Source: Chelydra serpentina (taxonomy: Eukaryota > Chordata > Testudines > Chelydridae). From it: a stretch of 64,000 bases of DNA. The stretch covers positions 1,860,001 to 1,924,000 of the forward strand of contig JBAIAC010000026.1 in the NCBI GenBank assembly GCA_037349315.1, written 5' to 3'. A program made the position numbers and the translations under genes. Shown piece by piece: positions 1-9,755 of the stretch (the first letter of the stretch is position 1; each line of letters begins with the position of its first letter). The notes below the pieces were generated by a model. It saw nothing but the letters and a program-made list of their open reading frames with translations. It did not search any database and was not told the origin of the DNA.

Positions 1-329
1 CTGGGACCCAGGGGTAGGGAAAGCTTCTAGCCAGGTTATGGAACAGAAGCCCCTCTTTCTCGCAAAAGCTCAAGTGCCCAGAAGAGTGAACGATTCTTAT
101 CTCCAGGAGATGCATGGGACCTTCCACCTAAGCCTCGATGAGACCCACGTTGCTTGGTTTGACAGGATGAGATCACCTGTTCCCACTGCTCCCTGAGCTG
201 GGCTGGCTGCAGGATACATCTGTGTGAGAGGCTGAGACAGAGCCCGGAAGACAGATGTGACAATCAGGGTCCACGCACCCCAGGGGGGAGAACAGAGGGT
301 CTGAACCCCAAAGACTAAGCAATCAAATC
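1..329. other. No gene seen; unclassified non-coding DNA
   Basis: No splice-flanked conserved reading frame, no recognisable repeat terminus and no RNA gene could be seen here. Short open frames are random in composition. Confidence 0.4.
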
Positions 330-1230
330 AACTGATTTGATAGAGATTTATTGTACCATACAGGAACATCAAGTAAGGTCTCTTAGGAATGCTAAGAACA
401 CGATGGTCAAGAATATCCTTGTGCGATGTAAGTCCGGGTGGGATATAATGAGTTGTATATATGCGCTGGAAATAGGTTCCTAAACTATGTTTTGGGGTCA
501 GACTTGATAAACAAGTTTGACTTAGAGACAGGAATGTGGATTCATCTGTCTGGGTCAAGTTTGTCAGCCATAGCAATGAAAGTACATTGACATGGAAGGT
601 AAACAAAGCAACCAAGCTAACAAGTGGCAGCTTGGGGAGCACAGCCAGGGACAGAGTCCGCACCCCAGGAAGCTTTCCAGGCTCTGGAGGCACCGACAAT
701 GGACTTTGAGTAACTGAAGGGGAGCAAAAGACATTTGAGTTCTCCATCACGTAGGGAAGAGAGGGAACAGCACCCTTTGATTGTGGGAATGTTGGGGCCC
801 CTGGCCAGGAGGGCTGGAGATGCTGGTAACTTGATGTTAGTCAGGAAACTGCTGAGGCAAAGATTGTGACTTGCTAAGATTCCGTTTTAGTCACTACAAA
901 GCGAGTTTTGTTTTGTTTGTAACCAAACTTGTCTCTTTCTCTTGCTTAGTATCACTTAAATGTCTGTTCTTTATTACTCCGCTTCCCAAATCATCCCAGT
1001 GCTGTGTGTTCAAGTGAGGTGTGAGTCTCCAGCTAACCTAGCAGGCTGAGGTGTGCTCTGTCTCTTTGGAGGCAGCAAACCTAATAATTTCTGAGTGTCC
1101 AGCAAGCGGACTAGACACTGCAGGGGGATGTCTCTGTGGAACTGGGGTTCACTGATTGTTACTTGCAAGGCAAGTTTTAGTCTGGCACAGTCTTGAAGAG
1201 TTTGCTGGCAAGGCAGAGAGGCTCGTGTGT
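330..1230 (+). repeat. Dispersed repeat, copy A (LTR/ERV-like, unclassified)
   Basis: Several blocks match the segment at about 61,080-61,660 in the same orientation: a block around 565-605 containing ggaaggtaaacaaagc, a block around 905-930 containing ttgttttgtttgtaac, and a block near 1,066 containing ctctttggaggcagc. Shared order and spacing mark both as diverged copies of one interspersed element. The type of element is not certain; the distal copy is followed by an AATAAA-bearing, LTR-like end. The copy is interrupted at its right edge by a hAT-type insertion. Confidence 0.5.
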
Positions 1231-1238
1231 CCGGCAGC

Positions 1239-1597
1239 CAGGGGCGGCTCTATGTTTTTCGCTGCCCCAAGCACGGCAGTCAGGCAGCTTTCGGTGGCAT
1301 GCCTGCGGGTGGTCCACTGGTCACACGGATCCGGCGGCATTTCTGAGGGTGATCCGCCGGTCCTGCGCCTTCCCGAATTGCCGCTGAAACCGCGGGACCG
1401 GGACCGGCAGACCTTCCGCAGAAATGCCGCCGAAGGCTGTGTGACTGCCGCCCTCACAGCAGGCCGCCCCCCGCAGCTTGCTGCCCCAGGCATGCGCTTG
1501 CTGCACTGGTGCCTGGAGCCGCCCTCACAGCAGGCCGCCCCCCACGGCTTGCCGCCCCAGGCATGCGCTTGCTGCGCTGGTGCCTGGAGCCGCCCTG
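1239..1597. mobile_element. hAT-type non-autonomous element with 8-bp target duplication
   Basis: The element starts CAGGGGCGGCTC and ends GAGCCGCCCTG, which are inverted copies of each other. It is flanked by ccggcagc (1,231-1,238) and ccagcagc (1,598-1,605), a target duplication with one mismatch. CAGGG termini and 8-bp duplications are the hallmark of hAT transposons. It encodes nothing recognisable and is GC-rich. Internally a 71-bp unit occurs twice in tandem (1,447-1,517 and 1,518-1,588). Confidence 0.8.
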
Positions 1598-1605
1598 CCA
1601 GCAGC

Positions 1606-2692
1606 TGACACCACTTGGCAGCAGCAAAGCTCTCACCCACTGAGGCGGCGGGGTAACAGTGGCTGATGGTTCTGGGTGTCCTGAGCAGAACCTCAAAGAT
1701 GGAGAAGTTCCTGTTTTTTTCATGTTCATAGACCCATAGCAAAATAGCGAAGTGGGGAGGGGAGAAGAGAGTGTACCAGGGGAAGTGCTGGGGTGGGACC
1801 CAGCTCAGTGCCCAGCTCTCCCAGGATTGTGGCTGAGACCTAGGACAGGTCTCTGTTGGCAAAGGACAGTCCCCTGCTCCTTACAATCATCTGTGTCCAT
1901 GGGAGAGAAGGGCTGTTTCCCTGAGATCCTTGTTAATCTCAACAGCTCCCTAGGAAGGAGCCAGTGCTCTTCACTGAGGACCTTCTCCTGGGCCTCCTGC
2001 GGGTCTGATGCTCTAACTCCCCAAGCTGGCCTGGGGCCTTGGAGTAAGTGCTCAACAGAACCACGCAGAGCACCAGTGCCTTCCCGCTGTCCCTGAAGGA
2101 GGAAGGGCCCCAACATTGCACTGCCCTGACAGCCCTGACCAAGGGTGGCCCAACGGGCTCTCAGATAACAGGACACAATGGAAATGTGGATCATCCAGTC
2201 TCTCATTTCCAGGCCTCCCCAGGGTTAAGATAAAATTCCTGCTGCCCCTCCCCATTGTGCTCACCTCCAAGATGTGCTGGAATTTGTGCTGGGGATTGCT
2301 GTCACCAGACTCAGTATGGTGAGTGCTGCATTAGGGGGGCTGTGTTGTGAGCTGGTGGGGTGAATATCCAAGTATCTGTCTGCAGCGACCATTTGTTTGA
2401 CTGGAGCTAGTTGCAGGGACTCTTTGACCATGTGGTTGTTTGTTTGAAAAGTGTGAATTGGGAGTGCTTTGTTCCAGGTGAGCCTTGAGTGGTTGCCTGG
2501 AGGGAAGGCTTTGAGCCGGGCCAGCTGCTTCGAGCCAGCAGCCTTATAAAAAAGCAGCCAGTTGCAAACTGAGGACAGGCAAACAGAGGGAGTTTGCCTG
2601 GGGGGAATTCCCACAGCATTTTTTGTTTGTTTCTTTTGCCTTTCGGCCTTCTGTGAACAGTAAATACATCTACAGAGGCTCTTAGAAGGAAG
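1606..2692. other. No gene seen; partly LTR-like DNA left of the Gypsy element
   Basis: Nothing coding can be supported. From about 2,230 the composition and a TATA-like ccttataaaaaag (near 2,543) resemble a degraded LTR into which the Gypsy element inserted, but no paired LTR or terminal repeat was found. Confidence 0.3.
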
Positions 2693-3572
2693 TGTGGCAA
2701 ATTGCCGGCACTACTATGATGGGTCCCGCACTTTCTCTTCTTGTGGGGGGTTTCAGGGTGCCACTTCTTGCCCCTGAACTGGGGTAACAGCTATCCTCCT
2801 AGTATCCCAGGGAAGGGGAGTGGAGAGGGAGGGACCCGGGCCCGCCCTCTACTCCGGGTCCCAGCCCAGGGGCCCTATGATAGCAGGTGAACCACTTGTA
2901 CCAGTGATTCTTTCCCCTGGGCTACTTCCCTCTCCTGACCTTCAGCTTGTGGGGCTTCCTGCCCTCCCTCTGCACAAGCCAGGTGTCCCTTTACCTAGGG
3001 TCTTGGTCTTCTTAGCTCACTGCAGCACTTCTCAAAATTCTCCTCCGCTTTCCTCCGAACTGCTCTTTGTTCCACCACCAATCCACTCTGCTTCACTCCT
3101 CCAAACTGCTCTCTGCTCCACCACCAAATCACTCTCCTTTAGCTCCTCCAAACTGCTCTGTGCTCCACCACCAAATCACTCTCCTTTAGCTCCTCCAAAC
3201 TGCTCTCTGTTCCACCACCAAACCACTCTGATTCACTCCTCCAAACTGCTCTCTGCTCCACCACCAAATCACTCTCCTTTAGCTCCTCCAAACTGCTCTC
3301 TGCTCCACCACCAAATCACTCTCCTTTAGCTCCTCCAAACTGCTCTCTGCTCCACCACCAAATCACTCTCCTTTAGCTCCTCCAAACTGCTCCAACTCCT
3401 CCTCACTCTGCTCCAACTCCTCCTCTGGCTGATTGAAGCAGGGGGATTTTATCAGGTGACTGGCTTCAGGTGCTCTAATTGGTTTCAGGTGCTTTTAATT
3501 AATCTACAGGGAATAAGGCTTCTCCTCATCCTAGATCACTCTCCTGCTGCCTTCTGGCCATGCTGTATCACA
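2693..3572 (-). repeat. 3' LTR of the Gmr1-like element (880 bp)
   Basis: It is nearly identical in its unique parts to 7,497-8,098 and shares both ends. It is 278 bp longer because of an expanded internal tandem repeat (about 3,056-3,389). It abuts the polypurine tract at 3,577-3,595. Confidence 0.92.
3056..3389. repeat. Tandem repeat inside the LTR, unit about 47 bp
   Basis: Roughly seven copies of a pyrimidine-rich unit containing ctccaccaccaaatcactct and ctcctccaaactgctct are head to tail. The partner LTR has only one unit (about 7,866-7,915), so the array changed length after insertion or was copied from one end only. Confidence 0.85.
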
Positions 3573-3576
3573 TATC

Positions 3577-3595
3577 CTCCCCCCCCCCACCCCCG
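3577..3595 (-). other. Polypurine tract of the Gmr1-like element
   Basis: On the transcribed strand this is an almost pure G tract immediately before the 3' LTR, where plus-strand DNA synthesis is primed in LTR retrotransposons. Its position shows that RNase H is the last domain of pol and that no integrase follows. Confidence 0.75.
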
Positions 3596-4826
3596 CTCAA
3601 CACCATGGGGTTGGGCAACTTGGGACGAGAGGCAATGCTTTCGTGACAAGCCATCTGCGTTGCCGTGTTGGCTTCCGGCCCTATGCTGTACTCGGAAATG
3701 AAAAGGCTGCAGAGATAGGAACCATCTAGTCACTCTTGCATTCTTCTCCTTGTTTCTGTGCATCCACTGGAGTGGGGCGTGGTCTGTCACCAGGGTAAAT
3801 CGCCGCCCCAGTAGGTAGTAACGGAGAGTTTCCATGGCCCATTTTATCGCCAGACATTCCTTTTCAACGATGGCGTACTTTTGTTCCCTGGGGAGGAGCT
3901 TCCGGCTGAGGTACAGGATCGGGTGTTCCTCCTCCCCTACCATCTGCGAAAGGACGGCTCCTAGCCCTACCTCTGAGGCATCAGTTTGTAGAACGAATTC
4001 TTTCTTGAAGTCTGGGGCTATGAGTACTGGATGGCAGCAAAGGGCTGTCCTTAAATCTGCGAATGCCCCTTCTGCTGCATCAGACCACTTTACTATCTCG
4101 GGGCCCCGAGCCTTTATCAGGTCAGTCAATGGCCCTGCTCTCGTGGCAAAATGAGGGATGAATCTCCGATAGTACCCTACTAACCCGAGAAATGCTCTGA
4201 CCTGCTTTTTACGGATTGGCCGAGGCCAATCTTGTATTGCCTCCACTTTGTTCCATTGGGGTTTTACCAAACCTCCCTACTATATACCCAAGGTATCTGG
4301 CTTCAGCTAGTCCTATCACGCACTTGAGAGGGTTGGCAGTGAGGCCAGCCTTCCTCAGGGTGTCTAGTACCGCTTCTACTTTTACTAGGTGCGTTTCCCA
4401 GTCAGGGCTATGGATGACTATATCGTCTAAATAGGCGGCGGCATACCTGGCATGGGGTCGCAACAATTTATCCATAAGTCGTTGGAATGTTGCTGGCGCT
4501 CCATGGAGTCCGAAAGGGAGGACAGTGTATTGGAACAGGCCATCAGGTGTAGAGAAAGCAGTCTTCTCCTTGGCATTTTTGGCCAGGGGAATTTGCCAAT
4601 ATCCTTTAGTCAGGTCCAGAGTGGTTAGGTATCGGGCCTTGCCTAACTGATCAACTAGCTCGTCGACACGTGGTATTGGATAGGCATCGAATTGGGATAC
4701 TTCATTCAACTTCCGGAAGTCATTACAAAACCTCCAGGTGCCGTCAGGCTTGGGTACTAAGACGATAGGACTGGACCACTGGCTGTGGGATTCTTCAATA
4801 ACCCCAAGTTCCAACATCTTCTTCAC
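3596..4826 (-). pseudogene. Gypsy reverse transcriptase and RNase H, frame-broken
   Basis: Two overlapping minus frames. The first (4,826 down to about 4,270) carries the RT palm: LDLTKGYW with the first catalytic Asp, the LPFGL motif, and YLDD (about 4,433-4,422) with the catalytic pair. The second (4,270 down to about 3,600) carries the RT connection (GYYRRFIPHF) and RNase H with TDAS, KECLAIKW and TDHAPL supplying the D-E-D residues, ending in the typical NADGLSR. A frame change near 4,265 separates them, so no intact enzyme is encoded. The N-terminal part of RT is missing at the CR1 junction at 4,827. Confidence 0.92.
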
Positions 4827-4938
4827 TTATAGAATATCAGGGTTGGAAGGGACCTTAGAAGGTCATCTAGTCCAACCCCCTGCTCAAAGCAGGACCAATT
4901 CCCAATTTTTGCCCCAGATCCCTAAATGGCCCCCTCAG
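4827..4938 (-). mobile_element. CR1-related 3' end fragment
   Basis: It contains the sauropsid CR1-type tail (gggttggaagggacctta, then gtccaaccccctgctcaaag). It lies inside the pol region of the Gmr1-like element. After the shared tail it diverges into a different leader, so it is a separate family member from the next fragment. Confidence 0.75.
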
Positions 4939-5119
4939 GGATCATAGAATCATAGAATCATAGAATCTCAGGGTTGGAAGGGACCTCAGGAGGTCATCTA
5001 GTCCAACCCCCTGCTCAAAGCAGGACCAACCCCAACTAGATCATCCCAGCCAGGGCTTTGTCAAGCCTGACCTTAAAAACCTCTAAGGAAGGAGATTCCA
5101 CCACCTCCCTAGGTAACCC
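4939..5119 (-). mobile_element. CR1 LINE 3' end
   Basis: Begins with the (atagaatc)n tail and continues through the CR1 3' region to the final residues of CR1 ORF2 (GLPREVV-type, read on the minus strand). It is severely 5' truncated. It joins directly to the integrase core on one side and to the previous CR1 piece on the other, replacing the integrase-RT junction. Confidence 0.85.
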
Positions 5120-6591
5120 GTCAGGATCTCCTTAGGGATGCCCACTCTGGCAAAAACCTGGAGTAGTTCTTTTGCTATTGCCTTGGATGTGGGATTTCTT
5201 AAAGGAATGGCTTCTGGATACCGTGTGGCATAGTCAAGGATGACTAGTACGTTTCGGTGGCCCCGTGCGGATCTTTCCAGCGGGCCCACAAGGTCCATGG
5301 CTATCCTTTCGAACGGGACTTCAATAATAGGCAAAGGTACTAATGGGGCCCGCAAGTGAGGTCGGGGGCTATGCAACTGGCATTCTGGGCAGGAGGCACA
5401 ATAGCGTTGGACCTCCGCACGTATTCCTGGCCAATAAAACCTTCTTAGGACTCTATCCAGTGTCTTGTCTATTCCTAGATGTCCCCCAAATAAATGACTG
5501 TGAGCTAGCTCTAGTACTGCCCTTGTGTGTTTCCGTGGGACTAAGAGCTGCTCTACTTCTTCCCCTCGGATCTGCACTATTCGGTACAACAGATCACGTT
5601 TGATCACATAATACGGCCCCGGGCCTTTGGTGTTTCCTTCCACCGGTATGCCATTTACTTCCACTACCTCCTCCCTCACATTCGCATATAGCGGGTCATT
5701 GGCTTGGTCCTGCCTGAAATTCTCACGGGCGGTACCGATCTGACCTAATTCCAAGGGGCCTATTTCTACTCCGCCCCCTGGGTTGCCCCTACTTCGGCTA
5801 GGAACTGCCTCTGAGTCCTCACTGGCCTGAATTGTCTCCTGGCCTCCTGAACGGGTTCGCTTACCAACAAGGGAGGCTTTCTTGTTCTCTGCTAGAATCC
5901 TGGTCCCTAGCCTTTTATCTGCCCTCCTTTCCTGCCTAGACTTTCGGGGTTTCCCGGGGGATGAGAATAGCTCTGGGGCAAATTCAGCAAAAATTGGGGT
6001 GAGGCTATCTGTAGGTGCCTCCATTTCAGCCCGGGGTTTTCTACCCTCCCTTGGTTCTACTGGGGGGAGTAAGTTCTCAAACCCAGGGAAGTCCCTACCA
6101 ATTAAGACCAGGTAGGGAAGCCTAGGGACCACCCCTGCAGTTACCCTGGTAGTGTTCCCCTGGATCTCAATCCGTACTGGGATTGTGGGGTAGAAATTTA
6201 TGGTGCCATGAACGCACATTACCCCTGTGGTTTTGGCCCGGGTTAGTTGGTCTTGCCCCACCAACTTCCCTGAGACCAGCGTGACAGCACTCCCGGAATC
6301 TACTAATGCTGTGGTCACAATACCATTCATTTTTACTGACCTTCTATACCCATGTGGGGTCATTGCGACCCCTACCAGGCCAATTAGGCCACATTGTTCC
6401 CCAGGATCCCCCAGATTGCACTGCATAGGCTCTTCCCTGTTGGGGCATTGGGCTGCTATATGCCCCAATTCCCCACACTCGTAACACCGACCCCTTATCC
6501 CGGTTGCCGCCCTTTGCCTGGGGCTATTTGGTCGGCCCCCCCCCAGCCCTCTCTTCCCAAACCCCCGGGTCCCTTCTTGGACTTGGGCCAT
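5120..6591 (-). pseudogene. CCHC knuckle, protease and integrase of the Gmr1-like element
   Basis: One long minus frame. Residues 36-49 form the zinc knuckle CYECGELGHIAAQC (6,486-6,445). LVDSGSAVTL (Asp at residue 97, about 6,303) is the aspartic protease site. After a charged linker the integrase HHCC domain follows (His366, His371, Cys401, Cys404), then the start of the catalytic core with Asp433 in AMDLVGP. The core stops at about residue 491, where CR1 begins, so the second catalytic Asp and the Glu are lost. Its start overlaps gag by 97 nt in another frame. Confidence 0.9.
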
Positions 6592-7424
6592 TCCTCAATG
6601 TCCTTCCTCCCAGTTATAGTTCTCCTGTAGTTCTCGGCGGTCCGGGACCTTGGGTTTGGGGCTGGCTTCCTGGATTGCCGTGTTTCACCCCCTGGGGTCT
6701 GGAACAGTTCACGGGCTGCTAGCTGTCTTTCCACGAGGGAGACCAACTCTTCATAGGTGGAGGGGTCATTCTGGCCAACCCAAGCCCGGAGGCCTGGTGG
6801 TAGCCCCCTCATATACCGGTCCAGTACCAGGAGCTCCATCATCTTCCCCGAGCTGAGGGCCTCAGGGCGCAGCCATTTCCGGGTCAGGTGGATCAGGTCA
6901 AACAATTGCGATCTGGGTGTCTTGTCCTCTGTATACTGCCACTCATGGAACCTCTGGGCTCGCAATGCCGTAGTTACTCCGGATCTGGCCAGGATCTCTG
7001 CCTTCAGCTGGGGGTAATCTGCTGCAGTCTCTGCGGCCATATCGTAGTATACCTTCTGGGCCTCCCCACACAGGAACGGGGCAAGGATACCAGACCACTG
7101 GTCTCGGGGCCAGGCCTCCCGCAGGGCTGCTCTCTCAAAAGCCAGGAGGTATGCCTCCACATCATCCTCCCGTGTCATTTTCTGTAGGCAGTGGCTGGCC
7201 CGTATAGTCCGGGTCCCATCGCAGTTCTGGCTTCGCTCCATAAGGGCCTTCATCTGGTTCACCAGCTCCTGCAGCAGGGCTCGGTCCTGGGCAGCCTGAC
7301 TCATCAACAGACGATTAGTCTCTTGCTGTACCCTAGTCGCCTCCTGTTGGGCGGTTGCTTGGACCCGGGTAGCCTCCTGCTGGGCCGCGGTGGCTTGTAT
7401 TAGGGCCTTGATCACGTCATCCAC
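6495..7424 (-). pseudogene. Gag of the Gmr1-like element, SCAN-like capsid
   Basis: A 309-residue frame. Residues 1-60 are glutamine/alanine-rich and probably a coiled coil (repeated QQEATRVQ). Residues about 85-240 form a capsid with [29 protein letters not shown], then about 143-236 a block with [15 protein letters not shown] and [10 protein letters not shown] that resembles the vertebrate SCAN domain. The frame ends shortly before the zinc knuckle, which lies in the next frame; a nine-C run at 6,536-6,544 is the likely slip site. The domain call is by eye. Confidence 0.88.
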
Positions 7425-7474
7425 CTTAAAGACTGGATTGTTTTGGCTAACCCTGGTTTAAGTCCCCAGCGCGG

Positions 7475-7494
7475 AAATCCCACCCCTGACACCA
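7475..7494 (-). other. Primer-binding site, tRNA-Leu type
   Basis: On the transcribed strand the sequence two bases after the 5' LTR reads TGGTGTCAGGGGTGGGATTT. It is complementary to the 3' end of a vertebrate tRNA-Leu (CAG type, from memory) with about one mismatch within the first 18 bases. tRNA-primed minus-strand synthesis begins here in LTR elements. Confidence 0.75.
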
Positions 7495-7496
7495 CG

Positions 7497-8098
7497 TGTG
7501 CCAAATTGCCGGCACTACTATGATGGGTCCCGCACTTTCTCTTCTTGTGGGGGGGTTTCAGGGTGCCATTTCTTGCCCCTGAACTGGGGTAACAGCTATC
7601 CTCCTAGTATCCCAGGGAAGGGGAGTGGAGAGGGAGGGACCCGGGCCCTCCCTCTACTCCGGGTCCCAGCCCAGGGGCCCTATGATAGTAGGTGAACCAC
7701 TTGTACCAGTGATTCTTTCCCCTGGGCTACTTCCCTCTCCTGACCTTCAGCTTGGGGGGGCTTCCTGCCTTCCCTCTGCACAAGCCAGGTGTCCCTTTAC
7801 CTAGGATCTTGGTCTTCTTAGCCCACCGCAGCACTTCTCAAAACTCTCCTCCGCTTTTTTCCAAAAAACTCTCTGCTCCACCACCAAATCACTCTCCTTT
7901 AGCTCCTCCAAACTGCTCCAACTCCTCCTCACTCTGCTCCAACTCCTCCTCTGGCTGATTGGAGCAGGGGGATTTTATCAGGTGACTGGCTTCAGGTGCT
8001 CTAATTGGTTTCAGGTGCTTTTAATTAATCTACAGGGAATAAGGCATCTCCTCATCCTAGATCACTTTCCTGCTGCCTTCTGGCCATGCTGTATCACA
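7497..8098 (-). repeat. 5' LTR of the Gmr1-like element (602 bp)
   Basis: Partner of 2,693-3,572, with the same TG/CA ends. It carries a single copy of the 47-bp unit that is expanded in the other LTR. The flanking gaag at 8,099-8,102 matches 2,689-2,692. Confidence 0.92.
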
Positions 8099-8164
8099 GA
8101 AGATATTATGGACAGTGAGTGATCAGCTGTTGTGATCTGCACAGGATGTGCCATGTTTGTCTTT

Positions 8165-8819
8165 CTCCAGTGACCTAGACAAATTAGAGGATTGGGCCAA
8201 AAGAAATCTGATGAGGTTCAACAAGGACAAGTGCAGAGTCCTGCACTTAGGACGGAAAAATCCCATGCACTGCTACAGACTGGGGACCGACAGGCTAAGC
8301 GGCCAGTTTTTCAGAAAAGGACGTAGGGATTACAGTGGATGAGAAGCTGGATATGAGTCAACAATGTTGCCAAGAAGGCTAATGGCATATTAGGCTGCAT
8401 TAGTAGGAGCATTGCCAGCAGATAGAGGGAAATGATTATTCCCCTCTTCGGCACTGGTGAGGCCACATCTGGAGTATTGGACAAATTGGAGAGAGTCCCG
8501 CGGAGAGCAATGAAAATGATTGGGGGCTGGGGTACGTGACTTACAAGGAAAGGCTGAGGGAACTGCAGTTATTTAGTCTGCAGAAGAGAAGAGGGGGATT
8601 TGATAGCAGCCTTCAACTACCTGAAAGGGGGTTCCAAAGAGGATGGAACTAGGCTGTTCTCAGTGGTAGCAGATGACAGAACAAGGAGCAATGGCCTCAA
8701 GTTGCAGTGGGAAAGGTCTAGGTTGGATATTAGGAAAATCTATTTCACTAGGTGGTGGTGAAGGACTGGAATGGGTTACCTAGGGAGTTGGTGGAATCTG
8801 CATCCTTGGAGGTTTTTAA
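8165..8819 (+). mobile_element. CR1 LINE, ORF2 C-terminal part (first half)
   Basis: The translated sequence shows [21 protein letters not shown] and RVLHLGR, the conserved CR1 RT C-terminus, then degenerate AMKMI..., ERLRELQLFSLQKR-like and [14 protein letters not shown] blocks across frame breaks. The 5' end is truncated. The element continues at 9,637 after an inserted solo LTR. Confidence 0.88.
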
Positions 8820-8824
8820 GGCCC

Positions 8825-9631
8825 TGTCATAAATATGAAGGGAAGGGGGAGAGGGTCTGATGCAGTGCTATAAAATCCTCTTTCCAGTAAAGGGTTAAGA
8901 AATGCAGGTAGCCAGACTGACACCTGACCTGGCTGGGCTCTGACCAATAAGGGGACAAGATACTTTCAAACTTTGGGAGGGGGGAAGGTTTTTGTGTGTG
9001 TCTTTGTCTGAGTCAGAGTGATCTTGGCAGACAGAAAGAACCTACAGAAAATCCGCCTCCTCACCAATACTCACTTTTCTAAAGTAAGTTTAGATAGCAT
9101 AGCGAGTAGATTCTGTTTATTTTGCTTGATATATCCCCTGTGGGAGAGGGAAGGGTTATTCCTGTTTTCTGTAACTTTAAGGTTTTGTCCAGAGGGGGGA
9201 ATCTCTCTTGAGTGCCCTATAAAATAGTTACCATCTGGATTTTACAGAGATGATTTTACCTTCTTTGTTTTTAATAAAATCCTTCTTTTAAGAAGCTGAC
9301 TGTTTTCTATGGTTTTTAAAAACCCAGGGGGTGGGTTTTTAGATCACTGTGTAACCAATTGGTTAGGAGATTATCCCCAAGCTTCCCAGGACAGGGGGGT
9401 ACGGGCTTGAGAGGATATTTTGGGGGTGGGGGAAGGGACTTCAAGTGGTCCCCTTTCCTGAATTCCTGTTTAGAACACTTGATGGTGGCAGTGGAAGAAG
9501 CATTTCTCAGGGTGCAGGGAATTTTGTACCTTGGGGTTTCAACCTAAGCTGGTAAAAATAAGTTTAGGGGCTCTGAATGCGGGTCCCCACGTCTTTACCC
9601 TAGAGTTTAGAGTGGGGAGGGAACCCTGACA
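8825..9631 (+). mobile_element. Solo LTR (807 bp) inserted in a CR1
   Basis: Starts TGTCATAAAT and ends AACCCTGACA (TG...CA, with TGTC/GACA inverted ends). It is flanked by the 5-bp duplication ggccc at 8,820-8,824 and 9,632-9,636, which splits an otherwise continuous CR1. A TATA-like gctataaaatcc (about 8,868) precedes a polyadenylation signal in ttaataaaatcc (about 9,270). No internal coding region or second LTR is present, so this is a recombined solo LTR. Strand is assigned from the order of TATA and AATAAA. Confidence 0.9.
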
Positions 9632-9636
9632 GGCCC

Positions 9637-9755
9637 GGCTTGACAAAGCCCTGGTTGGGATGATTTAGTTGGGGTTGGTCCTGCTTTGAGCAGGGGGTTG
9701 GACTAGATGACCTCCTGAGGTCTCTTCCAACCCTAATCTTTTATGATTCTTCAGC
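9637..9755 (+). mobile_element. CR1 LINE 3' end (second half of the split copy)
   Basis: Continues the CR1 interrupted at 8,819: cttgacaaagccctgg, gggttggactagatgac and the ttatgattct tail follow in the order expected for a CR1 3' end on the plus strand. Confidence 0.9.

Larger units (their letters stand above)
2693..8098 (-). mobile_element. Gmr1-like Ty3/Gypsy LTR retrotransposon, degraded
   Basis: A complete insertion transcribed leftwards. Two LTRs (7,497-8,098 as 5' LTR; 2,693-3,572 as 3' LTR) begin and end with TG/CA and are flanked by the 4-bp duplication gaag (2,689-2,692 and 8,099-8,102). In transcription order come a primer-binding site, gag with a SCAN-like capsid, CCHC knuckle, aspartic protease, integrase, reverse transcriptase, RNase H, a polypurine tract and the 3' LTR. 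Integrase lying before reverse transcriptase is the reverse of the usual Gypsy order and is diagnostic of the Gmr1 group of deuterostome Gypsy elements. The copy is dead: a frame break in gag-pol, two CR1 pieces with loss of the integrase-RT junction, and a frame break in RT-RNase H. Confidence 0.9.

Noticed and set aside
5083..6591. 502-residue open frame as a host gene
   Set aside because: It is transposon pol (knuckle, protease, partial integrase) and its last 11 residues come from CR1 sequence.
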